Source: Nocardioides sp. PD653-B2 (GTDB lineage Bacteria; Actinomycetota; Actinomycetes; Propionibacteriales; Nocardioidaceae). Taken from it: DNA of 64,000 nt. The translations under genes were made by a program, and so were the position numbers. This document shows, one piece after another, positions 1 to 7,841 of this stretch. A model generated the notes under the pieces. The model did not search any database and was not told where the DNA came from. It saw only the letters and a list, made by a program, of their open reading frames with translations. How positions within the stretch are numbered: position 1 is the first letter of the stretch; every line of letters begins with the position of its first letter. The stretch spans positions 1-64,000 of the forward strand of contig NZ_BDJE01000034.1 of NCBI RefSeq assembly GCF_002117935.1, given 5' to 3'.

Positions 1-269
1 ATCGCGGTGATCGTCCACCGCCGCCGGCGCAGGTAGGCGATCTCCTCCCGATCAGCGATGCTCAGCCGGCGACCGTGAGAGCTGCTCGACACCGGTAGGG
101 GTTCGCGGACCGCGTGGGCAGGGATCACACCCCCAGATGCTGCGAACCAGCGGTACCCCGTGGCACGCGACACGCCGACCGCGAACGCAGCCACCTCGAT
201 CGACGCGCCACCAGCCACCCGAGACCAAAACGCCTCCCGAACCTGACCAGCGACCCTCGGACGAACCAT
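1..269 (-). CDS. IS30-family transposase, N-terminal part (cut by window edge)
   Basis: Reading the minus strand from an ATG at 269 gives about 89 residues that remain open to base 1, so the gene continues outside the window. The product starts MVRPRVAGQV and has a first helix-turn-helix-like stretch (VAAFAVGVSRATGYRWF), followed by RRLSIADREEIAYLR. That second element is the typical N-terminal region of actinobacterial IS30 transposases, which bind the element ends; the DDE catalytic domain would lie outside. No terminal inverted repeat is obvious just upstream of the start. The family call rests on the two motifs only. Whether the full element is intact cannot be judged here. Confidence 0.75.
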   Translation of the reverse strand, partial: MVRPRVAGQVREAFWSRVAGGASIEVAAFAVGVSRATGYRWFAASGGVIPAHAVREPLPVSSSSHGRRLSIADREEIAYLRRRRWTITA

Positions 270-320
270 CGCCAACACCTGCCTTCAACTACAGGCGTTG
301 CACTCAACCCTGAACCGAAG

Positions 321-510
321 GCGCGCCTTCCTCAACCACCGGGGGGCACCGGTGGTTGAGGAGGGCCCGCTCGGGGCCCGCACTCGTTGCCCGGTGAGCC
401 GAGAGTCGGCCTGGTGTGGGCGGGTCGGCTGCGGGGGTTTCGAGACAGGCGCTGCGCGCCTTCCTCAACCAGCGGGGGCGACAGGACTTCGTCCTTCCTC
501 AACCACCGGG
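321..510. repeat. Dispersed intergenic repeat cluster with a hairpin
   Basis: The 13-mer CCTTCCTCAACCA occurs three times (326-338, 459-471, 493-505). An inverted partner forms a perfect 13-bp hairpin, CCTCAACCACCGG at 330-342 paired with 349-361 around a 6-nt loop. The copy at 432-473 is preceded by GTTTCGAGACAGGCGCTGCGCGCC, similar in layout to the repeats near 15190. Apart from this cluster the 323-bp gap 270-592 shows no convincing gene. Confidence 0.7.
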
Positions 511-579
511 TGCGGGTTCTCAGCCTGGAGGACAGATGTTCGGCACCTCAGGCGGAGGCGGCGACCCGGCGGCAGTTCC

Positions 580-585
580 TAGCGT
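580..585 (+). promoter_or_regulatory. Putative -10 (TAGCGT) of the van-like operon
   Basis: TAGCGT ends 8 nt before the ATG at 593, the spacing seen at many genes in this window. This suggests a leaderless mRNA starting at the dipeptidase start codon. No Shine-Dalgarno sequence is seen there. Confidence 0.4.
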
Positions 586-592
586 TCAGAGC

Positions 593-1198
593 ATGACGAT
601 CCTTCTCTCGGATCCGCGGGTCAGCGCGGTGCGGGTGCGTGACAACGGCGAACCACTGGTGCGGTTCGGGAGCGCCCTGGTGCGAGCCGGACTGGCGAAC
701 CGACTGGACGCGGCACGAGCCGGCCTCCCGCCGGGCATCCGGCTGCGCGTGGTCGAGGGCCACCGCAGCGTCGAGGCGCAGCGCGCGATCATCGCGTCGT
801 ACTCCGCGGAGCTCCGGTCCGCGCGGCCCGGCATCGACGACGCCGAGCTGCACCGGCTGGCCAGCCGGTACGTCGCCCCGGTCGAGGTCGCGCCGCACGT
901 CGCGGGCGCCGCGGTCGACGTGACCCTCGTGGACGTGTGCGGCGGGGAGCTCGACCTGGGCACGGCCGTCGACGCGACGCCGGAGCAGAGCGACGGTCGC
1001 TGCTACTTCGCCGCCGCCGGCATCGGCGCCGATGCCCGCGCCCACCGCGACCTGCTCGCCCAGGTGCTGACCGGTCAGGGGTTCGTGAACTACCCGACCG
1101 AGTGGTGGCACTGGAGCTTCGGCGACCGCTACTGGGCGCTCACGACCGGTGCCGACCACGCGCTCTACGGGCCGGTCGCGGCCGCGGTGGCGGCATGA
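593..1198 (+). CDS. VanX-like M15 D-Ala-D-Ala dipeptidase
   Basis: 201 residues. A zinc D,D-peptidase of family M15D is expected to hydrolyse D-Ala-D-Ala dipeptide in the cytoplasm. Visible zinc ligands are His102 and Asp109 (PHVAGAAVD) and His173; Glu170 in EWWH is the likely catalytic base and Arg58 (GHRS) the substrate-binding Arg. The spacing (R58, H102, D109, E170, H173) closely follows VanX of enterococci (R71, H116, D123, E181, H184). EWWH favours a VanX/DdpX dipeptidase over a VanY carboxypeptidase, but dual VanXY activity cannot be excluded. No signal peptide. The frame stays open upstream to 416, but that part lies in repeats; ATG 593 preceded by a -10 motif is preferred. The stop overlaps the next start (ATGA). 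It is the first gene of a six-gene coupled operon. Confidence 0.85.
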   Translation: MTILLSDPRVSAVRVRDNGEPLVRFGSALVRAGLANRLDAARAGLPPGIRLRVVEGHRSVEAQRAIIASYSAELRSARPGIDDAELHRLASRYVAPVEVAPHVAGAAVDVTLVDVCGGELDLGTAVDATPEQSDGRCYFAAAGIGADARAHRDLLAQVLTGQGFVNYPTEWWHWSFGDRYWALTTGADHALYGPVAAAVAA

Positions 1199-2343
1199 CC
1201 GGCCTCGCGGTCGCCACCCGCGAGGCAGCCGGGAGCGGACCCCGTCTCGACATCGACCTGGCGGCGGTCGCCGACAACACCCGTCTCTTCGCGCGCCGTG
1301 CGTCCGGCGAGCTGATGGCGGTCGTCAAGGCCGACGGGTTCGGGCACGGCGCGGCCGACGTGGCGCGTACGGCGCTCGCGCACGGCGCCACCTGGCTCGG
1401 CGTGACGAGCGTCGACGAGGCGCTGTCGCTGCGCGCGGCCGGCCTGCGGGCGCCACTGCTGAGCTGGCTCAACCCGGTCGATGCCGACGTCGACGCCGCG
1501 ATCGGGGCCGGCGTCGACCTCGCCGTGCCGGGCATCGACCACCTCGAGGCCGTGGGCCGGGCGCCCGGGGTCGCCCGCGTCCATCTGCACGTCGACGCCG
1601 GCATGGCCCGCGACGGCGCCGCACCCGCGGCCTGGGGACACCTGTGCCGCGCCGCGCGCCGCCTCGAGCTGCGCGGCGAGGTGGAGGTGGTCGGCGTGAT
1701 GGGCCACCTCGGCTGTGCCGACGACCCGGCCGACGGTTGCAACGCCACCGGCCGGACCCGGTTCGCGTGGGCCCTCGAGACCGCCCGGGCGAGCGGCCTG
1801 CGCCCGACCCACCGCCACCTCGCGGCCACGTCGGCGACGCTCACCGACCCGCGCACCCACCACACCATGAGCCGGGTCGGCGCGGGCCTGGTGGGCATCG
1901 ACCCGTCCGGCACCACCCGGCTGCGGCCCGCGATGACCCTCACGGCGCCGATCGTCGGCGTCCGCCGGGTCCGGGCCGGCACCTCCGTCGGCTACGGCCA
2001 CACCCACCGCACCGACCGTGCCACCGACCTCGCGCTGGTGCCGCTCGGCTACGCCGACGGCCTACCGCGCCAGGCCTCCGGCCGCGCCGAGGTCCTGGTC
2101 CGCGGCCGGCGGCGCCCGGTGGTCGGCCGGATCTCGATGGACCAGGTCGTCGTCGACCTCGGCGAGACCACCGTGTCCGCGGGCGAGACGGTCACGGTCT
2201 TCGGGCCGGGCGACGCCGGCGAGCCGACCGTGGCCGAGTGGGCAGCGTGGGCCGGCACCATCGAGCACGAGATCGTCACCGGGATCGGGCCGCGGGTCCG
2301 GCGCCGCACCCTGACCGTGGCGCACCTCCGGAGCCTGGCGTGA
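1195..2343 (+). CDS. Alanine/serine racemase-like PLP enzyme (Alr fold)
   Basis: 382 residues, normal Alr length. The PLP lysine is Lys45 in AVVKADGFGHG (ordinary Alr usually has DAYGHG) and the opposite-face catalytic Tyr is Tyr267 in TSVGYGH. The enzyme should interconvert L- and D-alanine or, as in the racemase half of VanT, L- and D-serine. The sequence alone does not decide the substrate. It lacks any membrane domain; a separate membrane protein of the family fused to VanT is encoded at 3275-4249. The start ATG overlaps the dipeptidase stop and its own stop overlaps the ligase start (GTGA), so translation is probably coupled. A housekeeping Alr is the alternative, but the neighbours argue for a dedicated role in making a modified peptidoglycan precursor. 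Confidence 0.85.
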   Translation: MTGLAVATREAAGSGPRLDIDLAAVADNTRLFARRASGELMAVVKADGFGHGAADVARTALAHGATWLGVTSVDEALSLRAAGLRAPLLSWLNPVDADVDAAIGAGVDLAVPGIDHLEAVGRAPGVARVHLHVDAGMARDGAAPAAWGHLCRAARRLELRGEVEVVGVMGHLGCADDPADGCNATGRTRFAWALETARASGLRPTHRHLAATSATLTDPRTHHTMSRVGAGLVGIDPSGTTRLRPAMTLTAPIVGVRRVRAGTSVGYGHTHRTDRATDLALVPLGYADGLPRQASGRAEVLVRGRRRPVVGRISMDQVVVDLGETTVSAGETVTVFGPGDAGEPTVAEWAAWAGTIEHEIVTGIGPRVRRRTLTVAHLRSLA

Positions 2344-3278
2344 GGACCCGCGTGGCCGTCGTCGGCGGCGGGCAGAACTGCGAGCACGAGGTCTCCCTCG
2401 CGTCCGCCGCCTCGGTCGCTGCCGCGCTCGACCCGGCGACGTACGACGTGGTCCGCCTGACCATCGGGTCCGACGGCACCTGGCGGGACCGAGGCGGGCG
2501 GCCGATCGGGCTGTCCGGTGCGGCCTGCCTGCTGCGCAGCTGCGACGTCGTCTTCCCGGTGGTCCACGGGCCGCGGGGCGAGGACGGCGCCCTGGCCGCG
2601 CTCAGCGAGCTGGCCGGACTGCCGTACGTCGGCTCCGGCATCGGCGCCGGCGCGATCGCGATGGACAAGTGGGTGACGAAGCTGGTGGCGAACGCCCTCG
2701 GCATCGCGACCGCCCCCGGCCAGCTCGTGACCGCCGCGAGCGCACCCACGCTGGTGTGGACGCGACCGGTCGTCGTGAAGCCGGTCGCGGCCGGCTCCAG
2801 CCAGGGGGTCGGCCTGGCCCGCACGGCCGCCGAGCTGGGCCCCGCGCTCGAGGCCGCGCTGGCCCTCGACTCCCGGGCGCTGGTCGAGGACGTCATGGTC
2901 GGCCGCGAGATCGACGTGGCGGTGCTGCGCCGAGCCGACGGGTCGACGTACGTGGCCCCGCCCCTCGAGATCGTGGTCGACGGGCTCTTCGACTTCGAGG
3001 CGAAGTACGGCGGCGGTGCCGACTTCCGGATCCCGGCCGAGCTCGACGACGTCGGCGCCAAGGCCCTGGAGGACGCCGCCGTGGCGATGTTCGACACCCT
3101 CGGCTGCGCCGGCGTCGCCCGGGTCGACTTCTTCCTGACCGCCGACGGGCCGGTGCTCAACGAGGTCAACACCACGCCGGGGATGACCGAGCAGTCCCAG
3201 GTGCCCAGAATGTTCGCCGCAGGCGGGCTCGCCTACCCGCACCTGCTCGACGAGCTGGTCCGCGGCGCCCACCGGTGA
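2340..3278 (+). CDS. D-Ala-D-X ligase, VanC/E/G-like (ATP-grasp)
   Basis: 312 residues, GTG start overlapping the racemase stop by 4 bp. It is an ATP-grasp ligase of the Ddl/Van family that joins D-Ala to a second D-amino acid. Motifs seen: VFPVVHGPRGEDG (71-83), ATP-binding VVKPVAAGSSQGV (145-157), omega-loop segment LFDFEAKYGGGADFRIPAE (216-234) and NEVNTTPGMT (274-283). The SLASAASV and MDKWVTKL..ALGIATAP stretches and the short omega loop remind me of VanC/E/G ligases more than of housekeeping Ddl. The loop has Lys-Tyr (222-223), not the His typical of D-Ala-D-Lac ligases, so a D-lactate product is unlikely. Gln287 sits where DdlB has Leu282, a second-subsite position. D-Ser versus D-Ala specificity is inferred, not shown. 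Confidence 0.82.
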   Translation: MRTRVAVVGGGQNCEHEVSLASAASVAAALDPATYDVVRLTIGSDGTWRDRGGRPIGLSGAACLLRSCDVVFPVVHGPRGEDGALAALSELAGLPYVGSGIGAGAIAMDKWVTKLVANALGIATAPGQLVTAASAPTLVWTRPVVVKPVAAGSSQGVGLARTAAELGPALEAALALDSRALVEDVMVGREIDVAVLRRADGSTYVAPPLEIVVDGLFDFEAKYGGGADFRIPAELDDVGAKALEDAAVAMFDTLGCAGVARVDFFLTADGPVLNEVNTTPGMTEQSQVPRMFAAGGLAYPHLLDELVRGAHR

Positions 3279-4249
3279 CCCGACGGATCGACGGGATCGA
3301 CCTGCTCCGCGGGATCGCGGTCGGGCTGGTGATGCTCCGCCACGCCCTCCCCCAGCCGTTCGCGGGCGCCGGTGTGGTCGGCGTCGTCATGTTCTTCGCG
3401 CTCTCCGGCTACCTGATCACCGGCCTGCTCCTCGACGAGCTCGAGCGCACCGGCCGCGTCGACCTGCGTCGCTTCTACGTACGGCGCGCCCGCCGGCTCG
3501 TCCCGGCGCTGCTGGTGATGGTCGCCGGTGTCGTGCTGGTGACGCTGCTGCTGGATCCGCTCGGTGACCGGGACCAGCTCGTGAAGACCGTCGCCGTGGC
3601 GCTCACCTGGACCGCGGACCTGCCGTTCGGGCACGCCAGCGACGCGACGTTCCACCTCTGGACGCTCGCGATGGAGGAGCAGTTCTACCTGGTCTGGCCG
3701 ACCGTGCTGGTGCTCGCCTTCGCCCGGCACCGGGTCGGCACCGCGCTGGCCGGGACCGCCGCCGCCTGCCTGGTCGCGTGCCTCGCGACGGTGCTGTGGC
3801 TGCGCGCCGACCCGGACCTCGCGTACTCCCTGCCGACCTCGTGGGCCATCTGCTTCGTGGTGGGCGCGGCCGCCCGGGTGCACCGCGACCGGCTGCGCCC
3901 GCCGTCCTGGGCGACTCCCCTCGCCCTGGCGGGACTCGCGGTGCTCAGCGTGGTTCCATTGCGAGGTCACGCGCTCACCTACCTGGCAGGAGGCCCGGTC
4001 ATCGCCGTCCTCACCGCGGCCGTGCTGCTGGCCTGGCGCACCTGGACCGAGGCCACGCAGCCGGCACAGCGCGCGCTGGTCCGGCTCGGGACGGTCTCCT
4101 ACGCGGCGTACCTGTGGAACTACCCGCTGACGCTCTGGCTGCGCCCGTACCCCCTGCTCGCGGTCGCCCTCACGCTCGCGGCCGCGGCGCTCAGCTGGAG
4201 GTACGTCGAGGCGCCGCTCCAGCGCCGCAGAAGGGTGGTGGCGGCATGA
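3275..4249 (+). CDS. Acyltransferase-3 family membrane protein (VanT membrane-half-like)
   Basis: 324 residues, GTG start overlapping the ligase stop. A multi-pass membrane protein of the acyltransferase-3 family: the N-terminus RRIDGIDLLRGIAV, then VMLRHALP, FFALSGYLITGLLLDE and FHLWTLAMEEQFYLVWP are family hallmarks, and the C-terminus ends SWRYVEAPLQRR. About nine to ten hydrophobic segments are visible. Family members O-acetylate cell-surface sugars. In VanT of VanC-type operons the same domain is fused to the serine racemase and is thought to handle L-Ser uptake. Given the racemase two genes upstream, this could be the separated membrane half as in VanL. An ordinary cell-wall O-acetyltransferase is the alternative. 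The stop overlaps the kinase start (ATGA). Confidence 0.78.
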   Translation: MTRRIDGIDLLRGIAVGLVMLRHALPQPFAGAGVVGVVMFFALSGYLITGLLLDELERTGRVDLRRFYVRRARRLVPALLVMVAGVVLVTLLLDPLGDRDQLVKTVAVALTWTADLPFGHASDATFHLWTLAMEEQFYLVWPTVLVLAFARHRVGTALAGTAAACLVACLATVLWLRADPDLAYSLPTSWAICFVVGAAARVHRDRLRPPSWATPLALAGLAVLSVVPLRGHALTYLAGGPVIAVLTAAVLLAWRTWTEATQPAQRALVRLGTVSYAAYLWNYPLTLWLRPYPLLAVALTLAAAALSWRYVEAPLQRRRRVVAA

Positions 4250-5475
4250 CCGCCTGGCAGAAGTGGCTCCCGGACTCCGGCGTCGCGGCCCTCGTGCTCG
4301 TCGTCGGGCTCTTCGAGGTGTCGACCATCGACACCTACCCGCCCGACACGGCAACCCCGATGGTGATGCTGGTGATCGGCATCGCGGTCACCGTCGGCCT
4401 CTGCCGCCACCTCCCCGGCATCGCGCTCGTGATGGTGTGGGTCATCTGCGGGCTCCAGGTGGCGAGCGGCACCCAGTTGCTCATGGTCGAGCTCGCCCTG
4501 GGAGCCGTCGCCTTCGGCACGGCGCGCTGGGGCAACCTGCTCACCGTCGTTGCGGGTGGCTTGTCCATCCCGGCGGCGGCCGTCATCGCGGTGGTGTGGA
4601 TCGACCCGTCCGTCTTGTCCGCCCCGCTCGACACCGCCGGATTCCAGTCCCTGGTCGAGACCACGTCACGGTTCAGCGACCGCTGGCAGATCAGCGCCGC
4701 CCTGCTCGGCATGTCCGTGCTCGGGGTGCCGTGGCTGGCCGGTCTCACCCTCCGCTTCTCCGCGCGGGCGTCCGAGTCTCACGTCTCCCAGGTCGCGGCC
4801 GAGGCCGAGCGCGACCAGGCCGAGGAGATCGCCCGCCTCCGGGAGGACCAGGCCCGGCTCGCCCGCGACGTGCACGACGTGGTCGGCCACTCGCTCGCGG
4901 TGATCCTCGCCCAGGCCGAGTCGGCGCAGTACCTCGAGGACGCCGACACCGGGGCCCTGAAGCAGACGATGACCACCATCGCCACCACGGCTCGCACCTC
5001 GCTGCAGGACGTCCGCCAGGTCCTCAGCAGCACCAACGGGGTCGCCCCGCCGGTGAACCGGCACGGCAGCCTCGACAGCCTCGTCGACGGTGTCCGCGCC
5101 TCGGGCCACGAGGTCGTCGCGACCGAGGTCGGCACCCAGCAGCCGCTGCCGCCCGAGCTCGAGGTCGTGGCCTTCCGGGTGCTCCAGGAGATGCTGACCA
5201 ACGCGATCAAGCACGGGCAGCGCGGCACCCCCATCCTGGTCGAGCGGCACTGGGAGGGCGAGCTGCGGATCGAGGTCCGCAACGTCATCGACACCACCGC
5301 GCAGGAGACCCAGCCGCTGGTGATGGCCGACCCGGTCCCCGAGCACGCCGGTCAGGGTCTCGACGGGATGCGGCGCCGGCTCGAGGCGGTGGGTGGCCGG
5401 CTCGACGTACGCCGGCGCGCGGAGGCGGGCGGGCCGACGTTCACGGCCACGGCGTGGGTCCCGGTGCGGGCGTGA
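4246..5475 (+). CDS. NarL-type membrane sensor histidine kinase
   Basis: 409 residues. Several hydrophobic segments fill residues 12-170 with only a short external loop (about 120-150), so the stimulus is probably sensed in or near the membrane. A coiled linker (180-203) leads to a HisKA_3 dimerisation domain with the phospho-accepting His210 (RDVHDVVGHS). An HATPase domain follows, with an N-box near 315 (EMLTNAIKHG) and a G-box in GQGLDGMRRR. It should phosphorylate the response regulator encoded next, whose GTG overlaps its stop. Enterococcal VanS kinases belong to a different, EnvZ-like class, so this pair is not a VanRS orthologue even though it is locked into a van-like operon. Confidence 0.9.
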   Translation: MTAWQKWLPDSGVAALVLVVGLFEVSTIDTYPPDTATPMVMLVIGIAVTVGLCRHLPGIALVMVWVICGLQVASGTQLLMVELALGAVAFGTARWGNLLTVVAGGLSIPAAAVIAVVWIDPSVLSAPLDTAGFQSLVETTSRFSDRWQISAALLGMSVLGVPWLAGLTLRFSARASESHVSQVAAEAERDQAEEIARLREDQARLARDVHDVVGHSLAVILAQAESAQYLEDADTGALKQTMTTIATTARTSLQDVRQVLSSTNGVAPPVNRHGSLDSLVDGVRASGHEVVATEVGTQQPLPPELEVVAFRVLQEMLTNAIKHGQRGTPILVERHWEGELRIEVRNVIDTTAQETQPLVMADPVPEHAGQGLDGMRRRLEAVGGRLDVRRRAEAGGPTFTATAWVPVRA

Positions 5476-6134
5476 CGACGATCCGCGTGCTGCTGGTCGA
5501 CGACCAGGAGCTGTTCCGCGAGGGCGTGCGCGTCATCGTCGACGCCCAGGAGGGCATGGAGGTCGTCGGCGCGGCCGCCGACGGGCTCGAGGCGATCCGG
5601 CTGGTCGACGAGCTGGGGCCCGACGTGGTGCTGATGGACATCCGGATGCCGGAGATGGACGGCGTCGAGGCGACCCGCCAGATCTTCCTGCCCGACCGCG
5701 CCGCCCGCCGCGAGCACCCGGTGCGGGTGATCGTGCTGACGACGTTCAACCTCGACGACCGGGCCGCGACCGCGATCCGGTACGGCGCCAGCGGGTTCCT
5801 GCTCAAGGACACGACGCCGACGATGCTGCGCGACGCGATCCGCACCGTGCACGCCGGCAACGCGGTGCTCGCGCCGCAGGACCTCTCGACGCTGCTGGAC
5901 GGGCAGTTCCGCTCCCGGACGCCCGTGCCGACGGCGTACCAGGGCCTCACCGACAAGGAGCGCGAGGTCTTCTCGGCGGTCGCCCGGGGTCTCTCCAACA
6001 CCGAGATCGCGGCCCAGGTCTTCACCAGCGAGTCGACCGTGAAGACCCACGTCGGCGCGATCCTGCGCAAGCTCGGCCTGCGTGACCGCGTGCAGATCGT
6101 GGTCTTCGCCCACGAGCACGGGCTGGCCGGTTAG
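5472..6134 (+). CDS. NarL/LuxR-type response regulator
   Basis: 220 residues, GTG start overlapping the kinase stop. An N-terminal receiver carries the phospho-acceptor Asp56 (VLMDIRMPEMDG), the acidic pair in VDDQ and a switch Lys in FLLKDT. The C-terminal LuxR helix-turn-helix spans about 150-212 (LTDKEREVFSAVARGLSNTE and STVKTHVGAILRKL). It probably controls the operon it closes; no clear binding site was identified upstream of 593. It ends 11 bp from the convergent purE. Confidence 0.92.
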   Translation: MTTIRVLLVDDQELFREGVRVIVDAQEGMEVVGAAADGLEAIRLVDELGPDVVLMDIRMPEMDGVEATRQIFLPDRAARREHPVRVIVLTTFNLDDRAATAIRYGASGFLLKDTTPTMLRDAIRTVHAGNAVLAPQDLSTLLDGQFRSRTPVPTAYQGLTDKEREVFSAVARGLSNTEIAAQVFTSESTVKTHVGAILRKLGLRDRVQIVVFAHEHGLAG

Positions 6135-6145
6135 GTGCGGTGCGG

Positions 6146-6658
6146 CTAGAAGCCGAGGCGCCTCGGGGAGGCGTCGTTGCGGACCGCCGCGCCCTTCTCC
6201 TGCGCCGAGGTCTTGAGCTCCGCCTGGAAGGCCGTCATCCTCTCCTGCAGCGCGGGGTCCGATGCGCCGAGGATGCGCACGGCGAGGAGGCCGGCGTTGC
6301 GGGCCCCACCGACGGCGACCGTCGCGACCGGGACCCCGGCGGGCATCTGCACGATCGAGAGCAGCGAGTCCATGCCGTCGAGGTACTTGAGCGGCACCGG
6401 GACACCGATGACCGGCAGCGGGGTGACGGACGCGAGCATGCCCGGCAGGTGGGCCGCTCCCCCGGCGCCGGCGATGATCACCGCGAGCCCGCGCGAGGCG
6501 GCCGAGCGGCCGTACTCGAGCATCTCCTCCGGCATCCGGTGCGCCGAGACCACGTCGGCCTCGAACGCGATGTCGAACTCGGCGAGCGCCTCCGAGGCGG
6601 CCTTCATCACCGGCCAGTCGGAGTCGGACCCCATCACGATGCCAACACGAACGGACAT
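6146..6658 (-). CDS. purE: N5-carboxyaminoimidazole ribonucleotide mutase
   Basis: 170 residues from the ATG at 6658; a GTG at 6667 would add three residues, but the ATG has the better purine-rich element (GAGAGTGAG) in front. It interconverts N5-CAIR and CAIR in de novo purine synthesis. Class I PurE motifs are present: [14 protein letters not shown] at the N-terminus, SAHRMPEEM (active-site His region) and [14 protein letters not shown]. It follows purK with one base between stop and ATG, forming a purKE unit. The C-terminal tail ([18 protein letters not shown]) is slightly longer than the core. Confidence 0.95.
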   Translation of the reverse strand: MSVRVGIVMGSDSDWPVMKAASEALAEFDIAFEADVVSAHRMPEEMLEYGRSAASRGLAVIIAGAGGAAHLPGMLASVTPLPVIGVPVPLKYLDGMDSLLSIVQMPAGVPVATVAVGGARNAGLLAVRILGASDPALQERMTAFQAELKTSAQEKGAAVRNDASPRRLGF

Positions 6659-6659
6659 G

Positions 6660-7820
6660 TCACTCACTCTCGTTTCCCAGGTCGCCGCGGAACCAGGCGG
6701 CGGCGTGCCGCGCCCGCTCGAGGCAGTCGTCGAGGTCGTCGCCGTACGCGTTGACGTGGCCGACCTTGCGGCCGGGCCGCAGCTCCTTGCCGTAGAGGTG
6801 CACCCGCAGCAGCGGGTCGCGCGCCAACGCGTGCGGGAAGCCGTCGTAGAGCCGCCCGACCGACGGGTTGTCGCCCCCGAGGATGTTGACCATCACCGTC
6901 CAGCGGGCCCGCGGAGCAGGCGAGCCGAGCGGGAGGTCCATGACCGCGCGCAGGTGGTTCTCGAACTGCGAGGTGACCGCGCCGTCCTGGGTCCAGTGCC
7001 CGGTGTTGTGCGGCCGCATCGCCAGCTCGTTGACGAGGATCCGACCGTCGGTGGTCTCGAAGAGCTCGACCGCGAGGATCCCCGTGACGTCCAGCGCCCC
7101 GGCGATCCGGAGCGCGATCTCCTGCGCCTGGCCCGCCAGCTCGGGCGCCAGGTCCGGCGCGGGCGCGACGACCTCCCGGCAGATGCCGTCGGTCTGGGTC
7201 GAGGCGACGACGGGGTACGCCGCGGCCTGGCCGCTGGGCGACCGGGCGACCAGCGCGGAGAGCTCGCGGCGGAAGTCGACGAGCTCCTCGGCGAGCAGCC
7301 GGACCCCGGACGACCCGGCGACCTCGAACGCCTCGGCGCAGTCGTCGACAGACCGGACGAACCAGACGCCCTTGCCGTCGTACCCGCCCCGGGTCGTCTT
7401 GACGACGCACGGGAAGCCGAAGGCCTCGACGTCGGCGACCGAGGCCACGATCGCGTTGCGTGGGCACGGCACCCCGAGCTCCGCCAGCCGCTCTCGCATC
7501 ACGCCCTTGTCCTGGGCGTGCACCAGCGCCTCCGGCCCGGGACGTACGGCGATCCCGTCGTCGGCCAGCGCATGGAGGTGCTCGGTCGGGACGTGCTCGT
7601 GGTCGAAGGTGACGACCGGGCAGCCCTCGGTCACCTTCCGCAAGGTGTCGAGGTCGCGGTAGTCACCGACGAGCTGGTCGGGGATGACCTGGGCCGCGGA
7701 GATCCCGTCGGCCTCGGCCAGCAGCCGGAGGGGCAGACCCAGGGCGTTGGCGGGCTCGGCCATCATCCGGGCCAGCTGTCCGCCGCCGATGATCGCCAGG
7801 GTCGGGGCGAGGTCAGGCAC
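6660..7820 (-). CDS. purK: N5-carboxyaminoimidazole ribonucleotide synthase
   Basis: 386 residues, GTG start at 7820. This ATP-grasp enzyme makes N5-CAIR from AIR, bicarbonate and ATP, feeding PurE. Seen: N-terminal [14 protein letters not shown]-binding [14 protein letters not shown], and the metal/ATP site [15 protein letters not shown] near 270-285. Length is normal. A TAGGCT -10 element ends 7 nt upstream of the GTG (7827-7832), so the purKE mRNA is probably leaderless. Confidence 0.96.
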   Translation of the reverse strand: MPDLAPTLAIIGGGQLARMMAEPANALGLPLRLLAEADGISAAQVIPDQLVGDYRDLDTLRKVTEGCPVVTFDHEHVPTEHLHALADDGIAVRPGPEALVHAQDKGVMRERLAELGVPCPRNAIVASVADVEAFGFPCVVKTTRGGYDGKGVWFVRSVDDCAEAFEVAGSSGVRLLAEELVDFRRELSALVARSPSGQAAAYPVVASTQTDGICREVVAPAPDLAPELAGQAQEIALRIAGALDVTGILAVELFETTDGRILVNELAMRPHNTGHWTQDGAVTSQFENHLRAVMDLPLGSPAPRARWTVMVNILGGDNPSVGRLYDGFPHALARDPLLRVHLYGKELRPGRKVGHVNAYGDDLDDCLERARHAAAWFRGDLGNESE

Positions 7821-7826
7821 GGCGTC

Positions 7827-7832
7827 AGCCTA
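7827..7832 (-). promoter_or_regulatory. Putative -10 (TAGGCT) of purKE
   Basis: On the minus strand TAGGCT ends 7 nt before the GTG start of purK at 7820. This spacing fits a leaderless transcript. Confidence 0.5.
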
Positions 7833-7841
7833 GAGCCCGCG

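Noticed and set aside
416-592. Longer N-terminus for the VanX-like protein
   Set aside because: The extension is translated from the dispersed repeats and has no counterpart in M15 peptidases; the ATG at 593 has a -10 motif at the usual distance.
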